Positions 43,242-52,049 are shown, counted from the stretch's first letter. The stretch is DNA of 64,000 bases from CAZLCK01 sp964558235 (GCA_964558235.1 CAZLCK010000002.1:1-64000), one strand, 5' to 3'. A program made the numbers and translations. The notes: generated by a model from the letters alone, not told the origin.

Positions 43242-44732
43242 ATGCCTAATTCGATTGGTTTTGATAAAGATAAGTATATCTCAATGCAGGCTGAGAGGAT
43301 TCGTCAAAGAATTTCGGATTTCGGAGGAAAGCTTTATCTAGAATTTGGCGGGAAGCTTTACGACGATCATCATGCGACGAGAGTTCTACCCGGTTTTGAG
43401 CCTGATATTAAGCTCAGCATGTTAAAAAGCATGATAAATGATGTCGAGATCATCATCGTAATTAGCGCTAGTGATATCGAGAAAAGTAAAGTTAGAGGCG
43501 ATCTTGGGATTACATATGATGAAGATCTCCTGAGACTGATGGGTATATTTTTAAACCTAGGCTTTATGGTGGGATCAGTTGTAATAACGCACTATACTGG
43601 TCAAACCAATGCTCACGCTTTTCAAAAACGTCTCGAGTCTTTGGGGGTTAAGTGCTATATGCACTCTCCTATCGAAGGATATCCATATAACATTGATTTG
43701 ATTGTAAGTGATGAAGGTTATGGGAAAAATCCCTATATAGAGACCAGCCGTCCGTTAGTTGTAATTACCGCACCGGGTCCTGGCAGCGGAAAGATGGCAA
43801 CCTGTCTTTCGCAGCTCTACCACGAATATCGTCGTGAAAACAAGGCTGGTTATGCAAAATTTGAGACCTTCCCTATTTGGAATTTACCACTTGATCATCC
43901 AGTAAATATCGCTTATGAAGCTGCAACCGTTGATTTGGGAGATGTAAATGCAATCGATCCATTTCATCTAGAAGCTTATGGGGAATCTACTGTTAATTAC
44001 AATCGCGACATAGAGATATTCCCAGTTCTTCGCAATATTATGGAAAAAGTTATGGGTGGAGAGTGTCCTTATAAATCACCGACCGACATGGGTGTAAATA
44101 TGGCTGGTATGGCCATTTGTAATGATGATGTAATACGAGAGGCAGCTAAACGAGAGATCGTTAGACGTTATTATTCAGTTGCTGTTGAAGCTAAACGAAC
44201 TGGCATGGGTGAAGAAAGTATAGCCCGTATCGAAATCATGATGAATCGAGCAGGAGTAAATGCTAATTACTCCCCTGCTCATAGTGCGGCTTTACTTAAA
44301 GAAGAGGTCAGTGGAGGCCCCGCAGGAGCAATGGAACTACCTGACGGACGAATAATAACTGGAAAGACTTCTGCGCTTTTAACAGCACCTTCGTCATTGT
44401 TATTAAATGCATTAAAGGCACAAGCTGGGATTGATGACGATATCTATGTAATAAGTGACGCTGCTCTTGAGCCAATCTGTCATTTAAGGACTGAACAGCT
44501 TGGCTATGTGAATCCACATTTGCAACCAATGGAGATGTTAATCGCACTCTCTACAAGTTCTTTGACTAGCCCCTTAGCTGCTCGAGTACTTGAGCATGCT
44601 CATGAACTTCGTGGGTGTGATGCTTACTTTTCTGTAATTATCTCTCAAGAAGATGAACAGCTTTATAAAACACTAGGCATAAACGTTTGTTGTGAACCAA
44701 AGTATGAGGGCGGATCTCCAATAGTTCTTTAA
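43242..44732 (+). CDS. DUF1846 family protein
   Basis: 496 residues, the usual length of this conserved but poorly understood family. Recognised by the opening FDKDKYISMQAERIRQRISDFGGKLYLEFGGKLYDDHHATRVLPGF, the nucleotide-like loop VVITAPGPGSGKMATCLSQLYHE and the ending CCEPKYEGG. A phosphate-loop-like GPGSGK and ATP-grasp- or P-loop-like behaviour have been guessed for the family; I do not know a proven reaction. It is convergent with and overlaps the pyridoxamine kinase gene by 4 bp. GAAAGGGCGAG precedes the ATG. Confidence 0.9.
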   Translation: MPNSIGFDKDKYISMQAERIRQRISDFGGKLYLEFGGKLYDDHHATRVLPGFEPDIKLSMLKSMINDVEIIIVISASDIEKSKVRGDLGITYDEDLLRLMGIFLNLGFMVGSVVITHYTGQTNAHAFQKRLESLGVKCYMHSPIEGYPYNIDLIVSDEGYGKNPYIETSRPLVVITAPGPGSGKMATCLSQLYHEYRRENKAGYAKFETFPIWNLPLDHPVNIAYEAATVDLGDVNAIDPFHLEAYGESTVNYNRDIEIFPVLRNIMEKVMGGECPYKSPTDMGVNMAGMAICNDDVIREAAKREIVRRYYSVAVEAKRTGMGEESIARIEIMMNRAGVNANYSPAHSAALLKEEVSGGPAGAMELPDGRIITGKTSALLTAPSSLLLNALKAQAGIDDDIYVISDAALEPICHLRTEQLGYVNPHLQPMEMLIALSTSSLTSPLAARVLEHAHELRGCDAYFSVIISQEDEQLYKTLGINVCCEPKYEGGSPIVL

Positions 44733-45574
44733 CAGTTTTTACTATATTTTGAGAAATTAACCAGATCAGGTAAAGCGAGTTCAAACTTTACTCCATACCA
44801 ATGGTTTGTATCTGGTTGAGTAAGCTCTATGCATTTAACTGTATAATCGGCTGCAATTCTGGCCGACTCGATGGCATTATGTCCGTTCATCATCATTCCA
44901 ACAAACGATGATGCATAAACGTCTCCTGTTCCATGGCATCCCTTTGAGATAAGCCTATGCTCATAATATGAATATGCACCATTTTCAAAAACAACCACAC
45001 CGGTCTTGTCTTCTCTAAACGATACTCCAGTTAAAATAACATTTTTTGCACCTAGGTCACATAGTGCATGGAGGAGTTCTAGAATGTAATTTTCATCGTA
45101 GTTCTCGAGATATTCTAGTCCAGTAAGATAAGCAGCTTCTGTGATATTTGGCAAGATATAGTCTCCAACGGCGCATAAGCGCTTCATAGCATCTACATAC
45201 TCATCATCAAAGGCTGGATAGAGTCTTCCATTGTCTGCCATGGCTGGATCGATAAATTTTGGAGCTCCAGGATTACTAAGAGTATTAAAGATGTCGATCA
45301 TATAGTCGATCTGCTCTTTACTCCCTAGATACCCGGTATAAAAAGCATCAAAGGTGATATTTTCCTTTTTCCAATGCGCTGCAATATCAGGGATATCCTT
45401 AGATAGATCTCTAACAGTAAAACCAGTAAATCCGCCGGTATGTGTTGACAAAACTGCAGAAGGGATAATGCAAGTTTCAATACCACAGGCAGATATGATC
45501 GGAAGTGCTACAGTTAAGGAGCATTGTCCAACACACGAGATATCTTGAATAGTTAATATTCTCGAGTATTTCAT
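44729..45574 (-). CDS. Pyridoxamine/pyridoxal kinase
   Basis: 281 residues, ribokinase fold. RILTIQDISCVGQCSLTVALPIISACGIETCIIPSAVLSTHTGGF is the start typical of the PdxY/pyridoxamine kinase group; FIDPAMADNGRLYPAF, LPNITEAAYLTGL and the anion hole KGCHGTGDVYASSFVG (catalytic Asp) are present. It salvages vitamin B6 to PLP, needed by argD and the PglE-like enzyme among others. AGAGGTG lies upstream. Confidence 0.92.
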   Translation of the reverse strand: MKYSRILTIQDISCVGQCSLTVALPIISACGIETCIIPSAVLSTHTGGFTGFTVRDLSKDIPDIAAHWKKENITFDAFYTGYLGSKEQIDYMIDIFNTLSNPGAPKFIDPAMADNGRLYPAFDDEYVDAMKRLCAVGDYILPNITEAAYLTGLEYLENYDENYILELLHALCDLGAKNVILTGVSFREDKTGVVVFENGAYSYYEHRLISKGCHGTGDVYASSFVGMMMNGHNAIESARIAADYTVKCIELTQPDTNHWYGVKFELALPDLVNFSKYSKNC

Positions 45575-45705
45575 AGTAATAAAGACACCTCTTTCAAGAA
45601 ATAAATGGAAAATATCCGAAAAACATTCTCTTACAACAAAAGTGTTATCCGACCTTCTTTTATGTATTTAATTATTAATAGTCCGTATATGGAGCAGTTT
45701 TAGCT

Positions 45706-45714
45706 TGTTATACT
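45706..45714 (+). promoter_or_regulatory. Extended -10 promoter of the peptide/radical SAM cassette
   Basis: TGTTATACT (45706-45714) is a TGn extended -10 element; no good -35 is visible. Transcription would begin near 45721, about 14 nt before the small-peptide ATG. Confidence 0.45.
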
Positions 45715-45734
45715 TATAGAAAAAAGGAGAGAAA

Positions 45735-45803
45735 ATGGCTAAAAAGATCGTCTATAAAAAACCTAGAATTATCAAAGTCTCTATGACAACTATGATCTCT
45801 TAA
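45735..45803 (+). CDS. Candidate RiPP precursor peptide (22 aa)
   Basis: A 22-codon frame with an excellent ribosome binding site (AAGGAGAG ending 3 nt before the ATG; GGAG to ATG is 5 nt) and an extended -10 promoter just upstream. Residues 1-10 are MAKKIVYKKP and residues 14-22 are KVSMTTMIS; Arg-Ile-Ile lies between. It is basic at the front and small, polar and uncharged at the end, with no Cys and a single Tyr. The Lys-Pro element recalls leaders such as PqqA that are recognised by PqqD-type domains. A radical SAM gene begins 62 bp later and a PqqD-like gene follows it, so a modified-peptide precursor is the natural reading. No known family is recognised. Confidence 0.6.
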   Translation: MAKKIVYKKPRIIKVSMTTMIS

Positions 45804-45865
45804 TATGATTTAAAAAGTTGCAAGAAAATCATTTGGACAACGATTCAGATTCATAATCCTTAAAG

Positions 45866-46804
45866 ATGACTAATCTCATTAGTGCAGGAAAGATCAAGGG
45901 GCTAAGCAGGGCGTGTCCAGGGCCATTGCTTCACATTAACTACAATATCAGTTTTAAATGTTCTTTTAATTGTCTTCATTGCTATAGCAGACTTGAAGAA
46001 GAACATAGTTTTGTCAAAGATGAACTCAACTTAAATCAAAAGCTTAAAGTTTGTAAAAATATTATTTCTTCGGGTGTTTTTAGCGTCAATCTAGGCGGAG
46101 GAGAACCTCTAGAGTGTGAAGATATCTATCCTGTAATTGAATATCTTTCTAAAAGCGGGGTACAGGTCTCTATATGTTCTAATGGGTGGGGGCTAACAGC
46201 AGAGGTTGCTGAAAAGCTAAAACATGCTGGCTTAAAAAAAGTGCATCTATCTCTAGATGATTCGATTGAAACAAAGCACGATACGCTTCGTAATCGACAA
46301 GATAGTTTTAAACATCTTTTACAAGCAGCAAATAATTGCAGAAAAACTGGAATAAAAATAGGGATATCTACAACTTTATATCGTGATAACTTTAACCGAT
46401 TGGACGAAATTGCTGAGATTGCACACAGGCTCAATGCCACTTCGTTTGAGATTAAAGGCCTAAAACCTAAGGGAAATGCAAAATTATTTTGGGACAAAAC
46501 ATTAACAGACGCTCAAGAATCTTCTCTTTATAACGAGATCAAGATACTCAAAGCAAAATATACTAATAAGGGCTTGGATGTTCGCCTTGTCTATTCTCAT
46601 AATTCTTTTGAAGAGATTGATGACGGATGTCCTTGCGGAAGAACAGTTTTGGCGATATTGCCAAATGGAATCGTTGCACCATGTGTGTACAGCCCACGTA
46701 TTGCAGGTAATGCTTTAACAGAGTCATTAAGTGATATATGGGTTAATTCCAAAGAATTAAATGAATTTAGATCTCTTAATATTTGTGCAGGATTGGAAAG
46801 ATAG
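45866..46804 (+). CDS. Radical SAM peptide maturase with short SPASM/twitch-like C-terminus
   Basis: 312 residues. The 4Fe-4S/SAM motif is Cys32-x3-Cys36-x2-Cys39 (KCSFNCLHCY), with SAM-binding VNLGGGEPLECED near residue 75 and VSICSNGWGL near 101. The C-terminus has a SPASM-type segment, CPCGRTVLAILPNGIVAPC (Cys255, Cys257, Cys273), followed by AGNALTESLSDIW and a final Cys307, but the usual later cysteines are missing, so one auxiliary cluster is more likely than two. An in-frame stop at 45854 fixes the ATG at 45866; its ribosome binding site is weak. The stop is TAG and the PqqD-like ATG follows directly, in the same frame. Likely modifies the 22-residue peptide upstream. Confidence 0.85.
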   Translation: MTNLISAGKIKGLSRACPGPLLHINYNISFKCSFNCLHCYSRLEEEHSFVKDELNLNQKLKVCKNIISSGVFSVNLGGGEPLECEDIYPVIEYLSKSGVQVSICSNGWGLTAEVAEKLKHAGLKKVHLSLDDSIETKHDTLRNRQDSFKHLLQAANNCRKTGIKIGISTTLYRDNFNRLDEIAEIAHRLNATSFEIKGLKPKGNAKLFWDKTLTDAQESSLYNEIKILKAKYTNKGLDVRLVYSHNSFEEIDDGCPCGRTVLAILPNGIVAPCVYSPRIAGNALTESLSDIWVNSKELNEFRSLNICAGLER

Positions 46805-47155
46805 ATGACTAAGTATGTTTTAAGTGATAAGGCAATTGTTCAACGTCCTTATTTGAATATTTCTGGATGTACAAATATCAAGCAAGTAGCACTTCGAGCT
46901 CTTGAAGATGAGAGCATTGATCCAGATGCAACAGCTGTGGCCGTTGGTCTTGGTGAAGAAAATGAAATCTATTGTTTAAACCTTAGTGCTGCTATTGTTT
47001 TTGAAGCTCTGTTGGTTGAAAAAGATCTTTGCTGGATTATCGAAACTCTATCATCTGTATTTGATGCAAACGAGCAAGATTTAGCAAGCGATGTAAAAGA
47101 GACTATAGCGCAACTTTTGAACTTTGAGATTCTTATTGAATTGGAAAGCGAATAG
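46805..47155 (+). CDS. PqqD-like RiPP recognition element protein
   Basis: 116 residues. Residues ~55-112 (IYCLNLSAAIVFEALLVEK ... WIIETLSSVFDAN ... DVKETIAQLLNFEIL) follow the PqqD pattern of a beta pair, the L-N-x-x-A-x-x-V/I-W-x-x-L helix, and a winged-helix end. In PQQ, mycofactocin and related systems this domain binds the leader peptide and delivers it to the radical SAM enzyme. The first ~50 residues carry an extra region (RPYLNISGCTNIKQVALRALED) I do not recognise. It starts immediately after the radical SAM stop codon. No peptidase or exporter follows. Confidence 0.72.
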   Translation: MTKYVLSDKAIVQRPYLNISGCTNIKQVALRALEDESIDPDATAVAVGLGEENEIYCLNLSAAIVFEALLVEKDLCWIIETLSSVFDANEQDLASDVKETIAQLLNFEILIELESE

Positions 47156-47296
47156 CCATGGTGTTGCCTGGTCTGCCAGAACGTAGAACTAGTATTTTGG
47201 TTCAGAAGCTTATTATTCACATAATGATGCCTTGATGCTTGGAGATCATAGGCAAAATTTGCCTGATTAAATTGATGAGCTAGATTTTACTTGATG

Positions 47297-48337
47297 TCAC
47301 CAAAGCCCAATTACATGCTGCATAGCAAGACTTACACAAGCAATCGCTATCCAACAGGTTAATCCTAAAAGAAGTGGCTTTGCTCCGCTTTTTATAAGCT
47401 TTACTACGTCAGTTCCAAGTCCAATGGCTGCCATCGCCATAATGATTAAAAATTTTGCAATGTTAGAAAAAGGATCAAAAAAAGAGTCATTAACTCCGAT
47501 ACTTGTTGCAATAGTTGTAATGATCGATGCAAAAACAAAGAAAAGGATGAACATTGGAAAGGATTTCTTGAGGCTAAATCCTCCAACCGTAGAGCCGCCT
47601 TCGGCTTGAGCAAGTTTTCGTTCATGTGATGAGACCCACAATGCCAAAACTAAAGTGATCGGAATAATAGCCAATGTTCTTGTTAACTTGACAATAGTGG
47701 CATAATCTAGCGCATTAGAACCTGAATGCATTCCATCCCAAGCAGCAGCTGCAGCAGTAACAGAAGATGTATCATTAACGGCAGTTCCTGCAAAAAGTCC
47801 AAAGCCTTCATTAGTAAGTCCTAGTACACTACCTAAACTTGGAAAAATCAAAGCTGCAATAACATTAAATAAAAAGATAACTGAGATCGACTGAGCAACC
47901 TCTTCGTCTCTTGCCTTTATAACAGGAGCTGTTGCTGCAATTGCAGATCCACCACAAATTGAAGAACCAACACCTATTAGTGTTGCGATTTCGCCTGGAA
48001 TCTTAAGAGCTTTGCTTACCGCAAATGCAACTATCAGACTTGTGGAGATAGTTAAAAGGATTATTGGTAAAGATGTTATTCCAACTTGAGCAATCTGATT
48101 AAGATTAAGTCCAAATCCAAGTAGAATAACAGCTAATTGAAGAATCTTCTTAGATGTAAAGCCTATCCCCTCGCCTGCTTTAGCATGATCTTTCCAAAAA
48201 ATCGAGATAATCATTCCGGTAAGTATTGCAAAGACCGGACCGCCTACTACAGGAATCAAAGTGCCAATGTAATAACACGGGATCGCTATAATAAGACACA
48301 CTAAAAAGCCAGGAAGAATCCTCAAAATCTTTGACAT
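47297..48337 (-). CDS. YeiH family putative sulfate exporter (Cons_hypoth698)
   Basis: 346 residues with about 10 hydrophobic segments. Conserved parts: GPVFAILTGMIISIFWK, ILQLAVILLGFGLNLNQI, LIGVGSSICGGSAIAATAPVIKARDEEVAQSISVIFLFNVIAALIFP, FGLFAGTAVNDTSSVTAAAAAW. Family members are annotated as putative sulfate or small-anion exporters; function is not firmly established. GGAGT precedes the ATG. It converges on the PqqD-like gene and is divergent from hydE. Confidence 0.9.
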   Translation of the reverse strand: MSKILRILPGFLVCLIIAIPCYYIGTLIPVVGGPVFAILTGMIISIFWKDHAKAGEGIGFTSKKILQLAVILLGFGLNLNQIAQVGITSLPIILLTISTSLIVAFAVSKALKIPGEIATLIGVGSSICGGSAIAATAPVIKARDEEVAQSISVIFLFNVIAALIFPSLGSVLGLTNEGFGLFAGTAVNDTSSVTAAAAAWDGMHSGSNALDYATIVKLTRTLAIIPITLVLALWVSSHERKLAQAEGGSTVGGFSLKKSFPMFILFFVFASIITTIATSIGVNDSFFDPFSNIAKFLIIMAMAAIGLGTDVVKLIKSGAKPLLLGLTCWIAIACVSLAMQHVIGLW

Positions 48338-48538
48338 CTTAAGTGACTCCTCATACTAATAAAATATACTGTTTTAGTTTTTAAACGATTTTAATTCTTT
48401 CTAAAAATTACCATAATATAAATGTTTTAACTTGCACTCTAACGGCAGCGTTTTGGTTAATTTTCTCGTATGTTAATCGTTTGATTTGCTTATTTAAAAA
48501 GTATCCAAGCTGTTGTTGACACATAATTGGAGAGTGTT

Positions 48539-49600
48539 TTGAATAAAAATATGTACAGATATTCAGAACGTTTGGCAGATAAGCTTATAGAGCACTCCAC
48601 GCTTAGTGAAAATGAATTTTCTTATCTTATTTGTTATAGAACTCCTGAGATTGCATCAAAACTCGCCACCAGAGCTCTTGAAGTCAAAAAGTCAATATAT
48701 GGCAACGAGATTTTTATTCGCGGACTTATTGAATTTAGTAATTTTTGTAAAAATGATTGCCTTTATTGTGGAATTCGATCATCAAATAGAAGCTGTGAAC
48801 GTTATAGGTTAGATATATCAACTATTCTTCAATGCTGTAAAAAAGGATATAAGCTTGGATTTCGTACTTTTGTATTGCAAGGCGGAGAAGATAATTGTAT
48901 AGATGATAGTTTTCTTGTCGAAGTAATACAGGATATAAAAGACGAGTTCAAAGACTGCGCAGTTACTCTTTCTATAGGCGAAAGATCGCAAAAGAGCTAT
49001 AGAGCATTAAGAAAAGCTGGAGCTGATAGATATCTACTTCGTCATGAAACAGCAAGTTTTTCGCATTATAAGCTTCTCCATCCACGCAATATGTCTCAGA
49101 TCAATCGAATCAATTGTCTATGTGAACTAAAGAACTTAGGATATCAAATTGGAGCAGGGTTTATGGTAGGCTCGCCTTATCAAACTCCTCAAACTTTAGC
49201 TAAAGATCTTGTTTTTATTCAAAGACTTAATCCAGATATGTGTGGAATTGGGCCATTTATCCCTCATCATGCAACTCCGCTATATAATTTCAATAAAGGA
49301 ACTGTTGAGCTTACATGTTTTTTACTCTCAATTTTAAGAATTATTTGTCCTCATATTTTGCTTCCAGCAACTACTGCGCTTGGAACAATAGATGAATTTG
49401 GGCGCGAAAAGGGCATTTTGTCAGGCGCAAATGTTGTTATGCCTAATTTAAGCCCACAAGATGTATTGGGAAAATATGAAATATATGAGAACAAGTTAGT
49501 TACTGGAACTGAAAATGCTCAAGCAATAGAAGCTCTACATAATAGATTTGCAAAGATAGGCTGTAAAATAAGTATCTCTCGTGGTGATGTTAGGAAATAA
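48539..49600 (+). CDS. hydE: [FeFe]-hydrogenase H-cluster radical SAM maturase HydE
   Basis: 353 residues from the TTG at 48539 (GGAG 6 nt upstream); an ATG four codons later is the alternative. Cys70-x3-Cys74-x2-Cys77 (FCKNDCLYCGIR) follows FIRGLIEFSNF, and GFRTFVLQGGEDN, RHETASFSHYKLLHP and GAGFMVGSPYQTPQTLAKDL are HydE-type. HydE works on the Fe(CO)2(CN)(Cys) synthon supplied by HydG during H-cluster assembly. Methylornithine synthase PylB is a close homologue, but the hydG gene 43 bp downstream supports HydE. Confidence 0.9.
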   Translation: MNKNMYRYSERLADKLIEHSTLSENEFSYLICYRTPEIASKLATRALEVKKSIYGNEIFIRGLIEFSNFCKNDCLYCGIRSSNRSCERYRLDISTILQCCKKGYKLGFRTFVLQGGEDNCIDDSFLVEVIQDIKDEFKDCAVTLSIGERSQKSYRALRKAGADRYLLRHETASFSHYKLLHPRNMSQINRINCLCELKNLGYQIGAGFMVGSPYQTPQTLAKDLVFIQRLNPDMCGIGPFIPHHATPLYNFNKGTVELTCFLLSILRIICPHILLPATTALGTIDEFGREKGILSGANVVMPNLSPQDVLGKYEIYENKLVTGTENAQAIEALHNRFAKIGCKISISRGDVRK

Positions 49601-49643
49601 AATACATCACAGTAAAATACATTTGGAAAGAGGCACAAACTAG

Positions 49644-51089
49644 ATGTCATATAATCTTTTGTCTGAAAATGCGGATGAGTTTATCTGTCACAATGAGATT
49701 CTAGAGACTCTAAAATATGCAGATGAACATGCTAATGATGTTGAACTTATCAAGAAGATTTTACGTAAAGCTACGCCAAAAGAAACTTCCAATGCGTATA
49801 TATGTGAAGGACTAGATCATAGAGAAGCCTCTATTTTATTAGCTTGTCAAATTCCTGAAATAGTAGAAGAGATCAAAAAAATTGCAGAGAAGATCAAGCT
49901 TGCTTTTTATGGAAATAGAATTGTAATCTTTGCTCCTTTATATCTTTCCAATTATTGCATCAATGGGTGTCTATATTGTCCATATCACAAGCAAAATTCT
50001 ACAATTCCAAGAAAAAAATTAACCCAAGATGAGATTAGAAAAGAAGTTATTGCTCTACAGGATATGGGCCATAAGCGTCTAGCTATAGAGGCCGGCGAAG
50101 ATCCTTTAAACAACCCTTTTGATTACATTTTAGAAAGTATAAATACAATCTATTCGATTAAGCATAATAATGGCGCTATTAGACGTGTTAATGTAAATAT
50201 TGCTGCTACGACAGTCGAAGAATATAAGATGCTACATGATGCTGGAATTGGCACATATATTCTTTTCCAAGAAACTTACCATAAACAAAATTATTTAGAA
50301 CTCCATCCATCTGGTCCTAAGCATAGCTATAACTACCATACAGAGGCAATGGATCGTGCAATGCAAGGCGGAATCGATGACGTAGGTTTAGGTGTATTAT
50401 TTGGCCTAGATAGATATAGATATGAATTCGCCGGACTTTTGATGCATGCCGAGCATCTGGAAGCTAAATTTGGAGTTGGCCCTCATACCATCAGTGTCCC
50501 AAGAGTTAAGCATGCTGATGATATCGATCCAAATGCCTTTGATAATTCCATCGATGACGATACATTTATTAAGATTATCGCCTGCATTCGTTTAGCCGTT
50601 CCTTATACCGGAATGATTATTTCTACCAGGGAGAGCGAGTCCGTACGACAGAGAGCTCTTAGCGCGGGAATCTCGCAAATTAGCGGGGGTTCTAGAACCT
50701 CTGTTGGTGGATATACTGAACAAATACGTCCACGTGATACCGAGCAGTTTGATGTCTCGGATCAACGCACTTTAGATGAAGTTATTTCATGGTTGATAGA
50801 CAATGGACATATACCTTCCTTTTGCACAGCATGCTATAGGGCAGGACGTACGGGCGACAGGTTTATGGAATTTTGTAAAGCAGGTCAAATTTTGAACTAC
50901 TGTCACCCTAACGCACTCATGACTTTGGCCGAGTATTTAGTTGATTATGCTTCTGAAGATACCTACAAAAAAGGTTTTAAAATGATTGAACATGAGTTAA
51001 ATAAAATTCCATCTAAAAAAACTTTACAAATAGCATCTCAAAACATTAAAAGTATTGCAGATGGCTCTGGAAGAGATTTTTCATTTTAA
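49644..51089 (+). CDS. hydG: [FeFe]-hydrogenase H-cluster radical SAM maturase HydG
   Basis: 481 residues. Tyrosine-cleaving radical SAM enzyme that yields CO and CN ligands. N-terminal cluster Cys105-x3-Cys109-x2-Cys112 (YCINGCLYCPYHKQN); RRVNVNIAATTVEEYKML and FQETYHKQNYLELHPSGPKHSYNYH; C-terminal cluster CTACYRAGRTGDRFMEFCKAGQILNYC, which distinguishes HydG from ThiH. Ribosome binding site GGAAAGAGG. HydF and the hydrogenase itself are not in the window. Confidence 0.96.
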   Translation: MSYNLLSENADEFICHNEILETLKYADEHANDVELIKKILRKATPKETSNAYICEGLDHREASILLACQIPEIVEEIKKIAEKIKLAFYGNRIVIFAPLYLSNYCINGCLYCPYHKQNSTIPRKKLTQDEIRKEVIALQDMGHKRLAIEAGEDPLNNPFDYILESINTIYSIKHNNGAIRRVNVNIAATTVEEYKMLHDAGIGTYILFQETYHKQNYLELHPSGPKHSYNYHTEAMDRAMQGGIDDVGLGVLFGLDRYRYEFAGLLMHAEHLEAKFGVGPHTISVPRVKHADDIDPNAFDNSIDDDTFIKIIACIRLAVPYTGMIISTRESESVRQRALSAGISQISGGSRTSVGGYTEQIRPRDTEQFDVSDQRTLDEVISWLIDNGHIPSFCTACYRAGRTGDRFMEFCKAGQILNYCHPNALMTLAEYLVDYASEDTYKKGFKMIEHELNKIPSKKTLQIASQNIKSIADGSGRDFSF

Positions 51090-51099
51090 AAATCTTACC

Positions 51100-51486
51100 T
51101 TATAGCTCAGGTTCAACCATAACTGGTGGTAAAATCTCAATCCAACATCCATCAGGATCTTCAATAAAGTAAACACCAAGCTGGTCGTTTACAAAGCATA
51201 TACAGCCCATTTCTTCATGAAGAGCCTTAAAAGCGCCAAAGTCATCAACTTGTAGCGCCAAATGGGTGTCATCACTACCATTGTTATAAGCCTCTTCCCT
51301 ACCCTTATTCCAAGTAAGTTCAATCTCAAAATCATCTTCACCATTACCAATAAAGACATTTAACCAAGAACCGTCTTTTGGTCCAAACTGATGAATCTTT
51401 TCAAATCCTAAGGCTTTTTTATAAAAATCTAGAGACTTTTCTAGATCCAATACATGAATGCAACGATGCACTACTCTAGCTTTCAT
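51100..51486 (-). CDS. VOC family (glyoxalase I-like) protein
   Basis: 128 residues in two babbab modules: HRCIHVLDLEKSLDFYKKALGFEKIHQF and DDTHLALQVDDFGAFKALHEEMGC, ending YFIEDPDGCWIEILPP. The metal-ligand pattern His (HRCIH), Glu (FEIELTW), His (DTHLAL), Glu (WIEIL) matches glyoxalase I, so lactoylglutathione-lyase-like activity with methylglyoxal adducts is possible, but an anaerobe may use another thiol. GGGGGTTAT is immediately upstream of the ATG. It ends 10 bp from hydG, convergent. Confidence 0.88.
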   Translation of the reverse strand: MKARVVHRCIHVLDLEKSLDFYKKALGFEKIHQFGPKDGSWLNVFIGNGEDDFEIELTWNKGREEAYNNGSDDTHLALQVDDFGAFKALHEEMGCICFVNDQLGVYFIEDPDGCWIEILPPVMVEPEL

Positions 51487-51705
51487 ATAACCCCCAATTT
51501 CCCTTATTTTTATCGAATTTTAAGTTATCTAAGCGATCTTATTAATTAATAAGATCGCTATTATATTCAATTGTTCTTATAAATTATTTTTAATTATACG
51601 CACTAACTATTATTCTAACTAGGACTATATCTTTTCCATACTTCTTATTTTAAATCTCATCAATTTGCCACTCATAGAGAAAAAGTTAGATTTATAGCAT
51701 TATTG

Positions 51706-51733
51706 TATGAACACTTGTGCATATGTATATAAT
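51706..51733 (+). promoter_or_regulatory. Promoter with an ArsR/SmtB-type operator for the metal-export genes
   Basis: TATGAACA (51706-51713), CT, TGTGCATA (51716-51723) is an imperfect palindrome (7 of 8 positions) of the TGAACA/TGTTCA kind bound by CadC/CzrA/SmtB regulators. A perfect -10 TATAAT follows at 51728-51733, so the operator covers the -35 region. It precedes the HMA and P-type ATPase genes. No regulator gene is adjacent. The rest of 51487-51800 is AT-rich with no ORF I can support. Confidence 0.6.
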
Positions 51734-51800
51734 TAAAATCAAATTTCATTAGTGAATATAGTCATTAAATAGATTTTGAACGAAGAAAAGAGGGGTTCGG

Positions 51801-52019
51801 ATGAAGAAGACTTTTATTCTTGAAGATCTTGGTTGTGCAAATTGTGCTGCAAAGATGGAGGATGCAATCTCTAAGATCGATGGTGTAAATTCTGCAAAAA
51901 TCAATTTTGTTATGTCTAAATTGACGATTGATGCTGACTCGACGAGACTAGATTCCATTCTTGATGAAGCTCAAAAGATCTGTTCAAGAATTGAGCCTGA
52001 TGTTGTCATTGTGCATTAG
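51801..52019 (+). CDS. Heavy-metal-associated (HMA) domain protein
   Basis: 72 residues forming a single HMA ferredoxin-like fold. The metal motif is LGCANCAAKME (C-x-x-C, about residues 12-15), and the sequence DGVNSAKINFVMSKLTIDAD is typical. It carries Cd/Zn/Cu(I) ions to a P-type ATPase. GAGGGG lies upstream. The ATPase gene begins 30 bp later and has no HMA domain of its own, so the pair looks like a split CadA. Confidence 0.93.
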   Translation: MKKTFILEDLGCANCAAKMEDAISKIDGVNSAKINFVMSKLTIDADSTRLDSILDEAQKICSRIEPDVVIVH

Positions 52020-52049
52020 TCTTTTATAGATATCATTGGTGAGTTAAAA

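Noticed and set aside
47158..47235. 25-codon frame beginning 3 bp after the PqqD-like stop (MVLPGLPERR...)
   Set aside because: No clear ribosome binding site, overlaps the in-frame continuation of the PqqD-like gene in another frame, and shows no leader-like pattern; considered as a second precursor but not supported.
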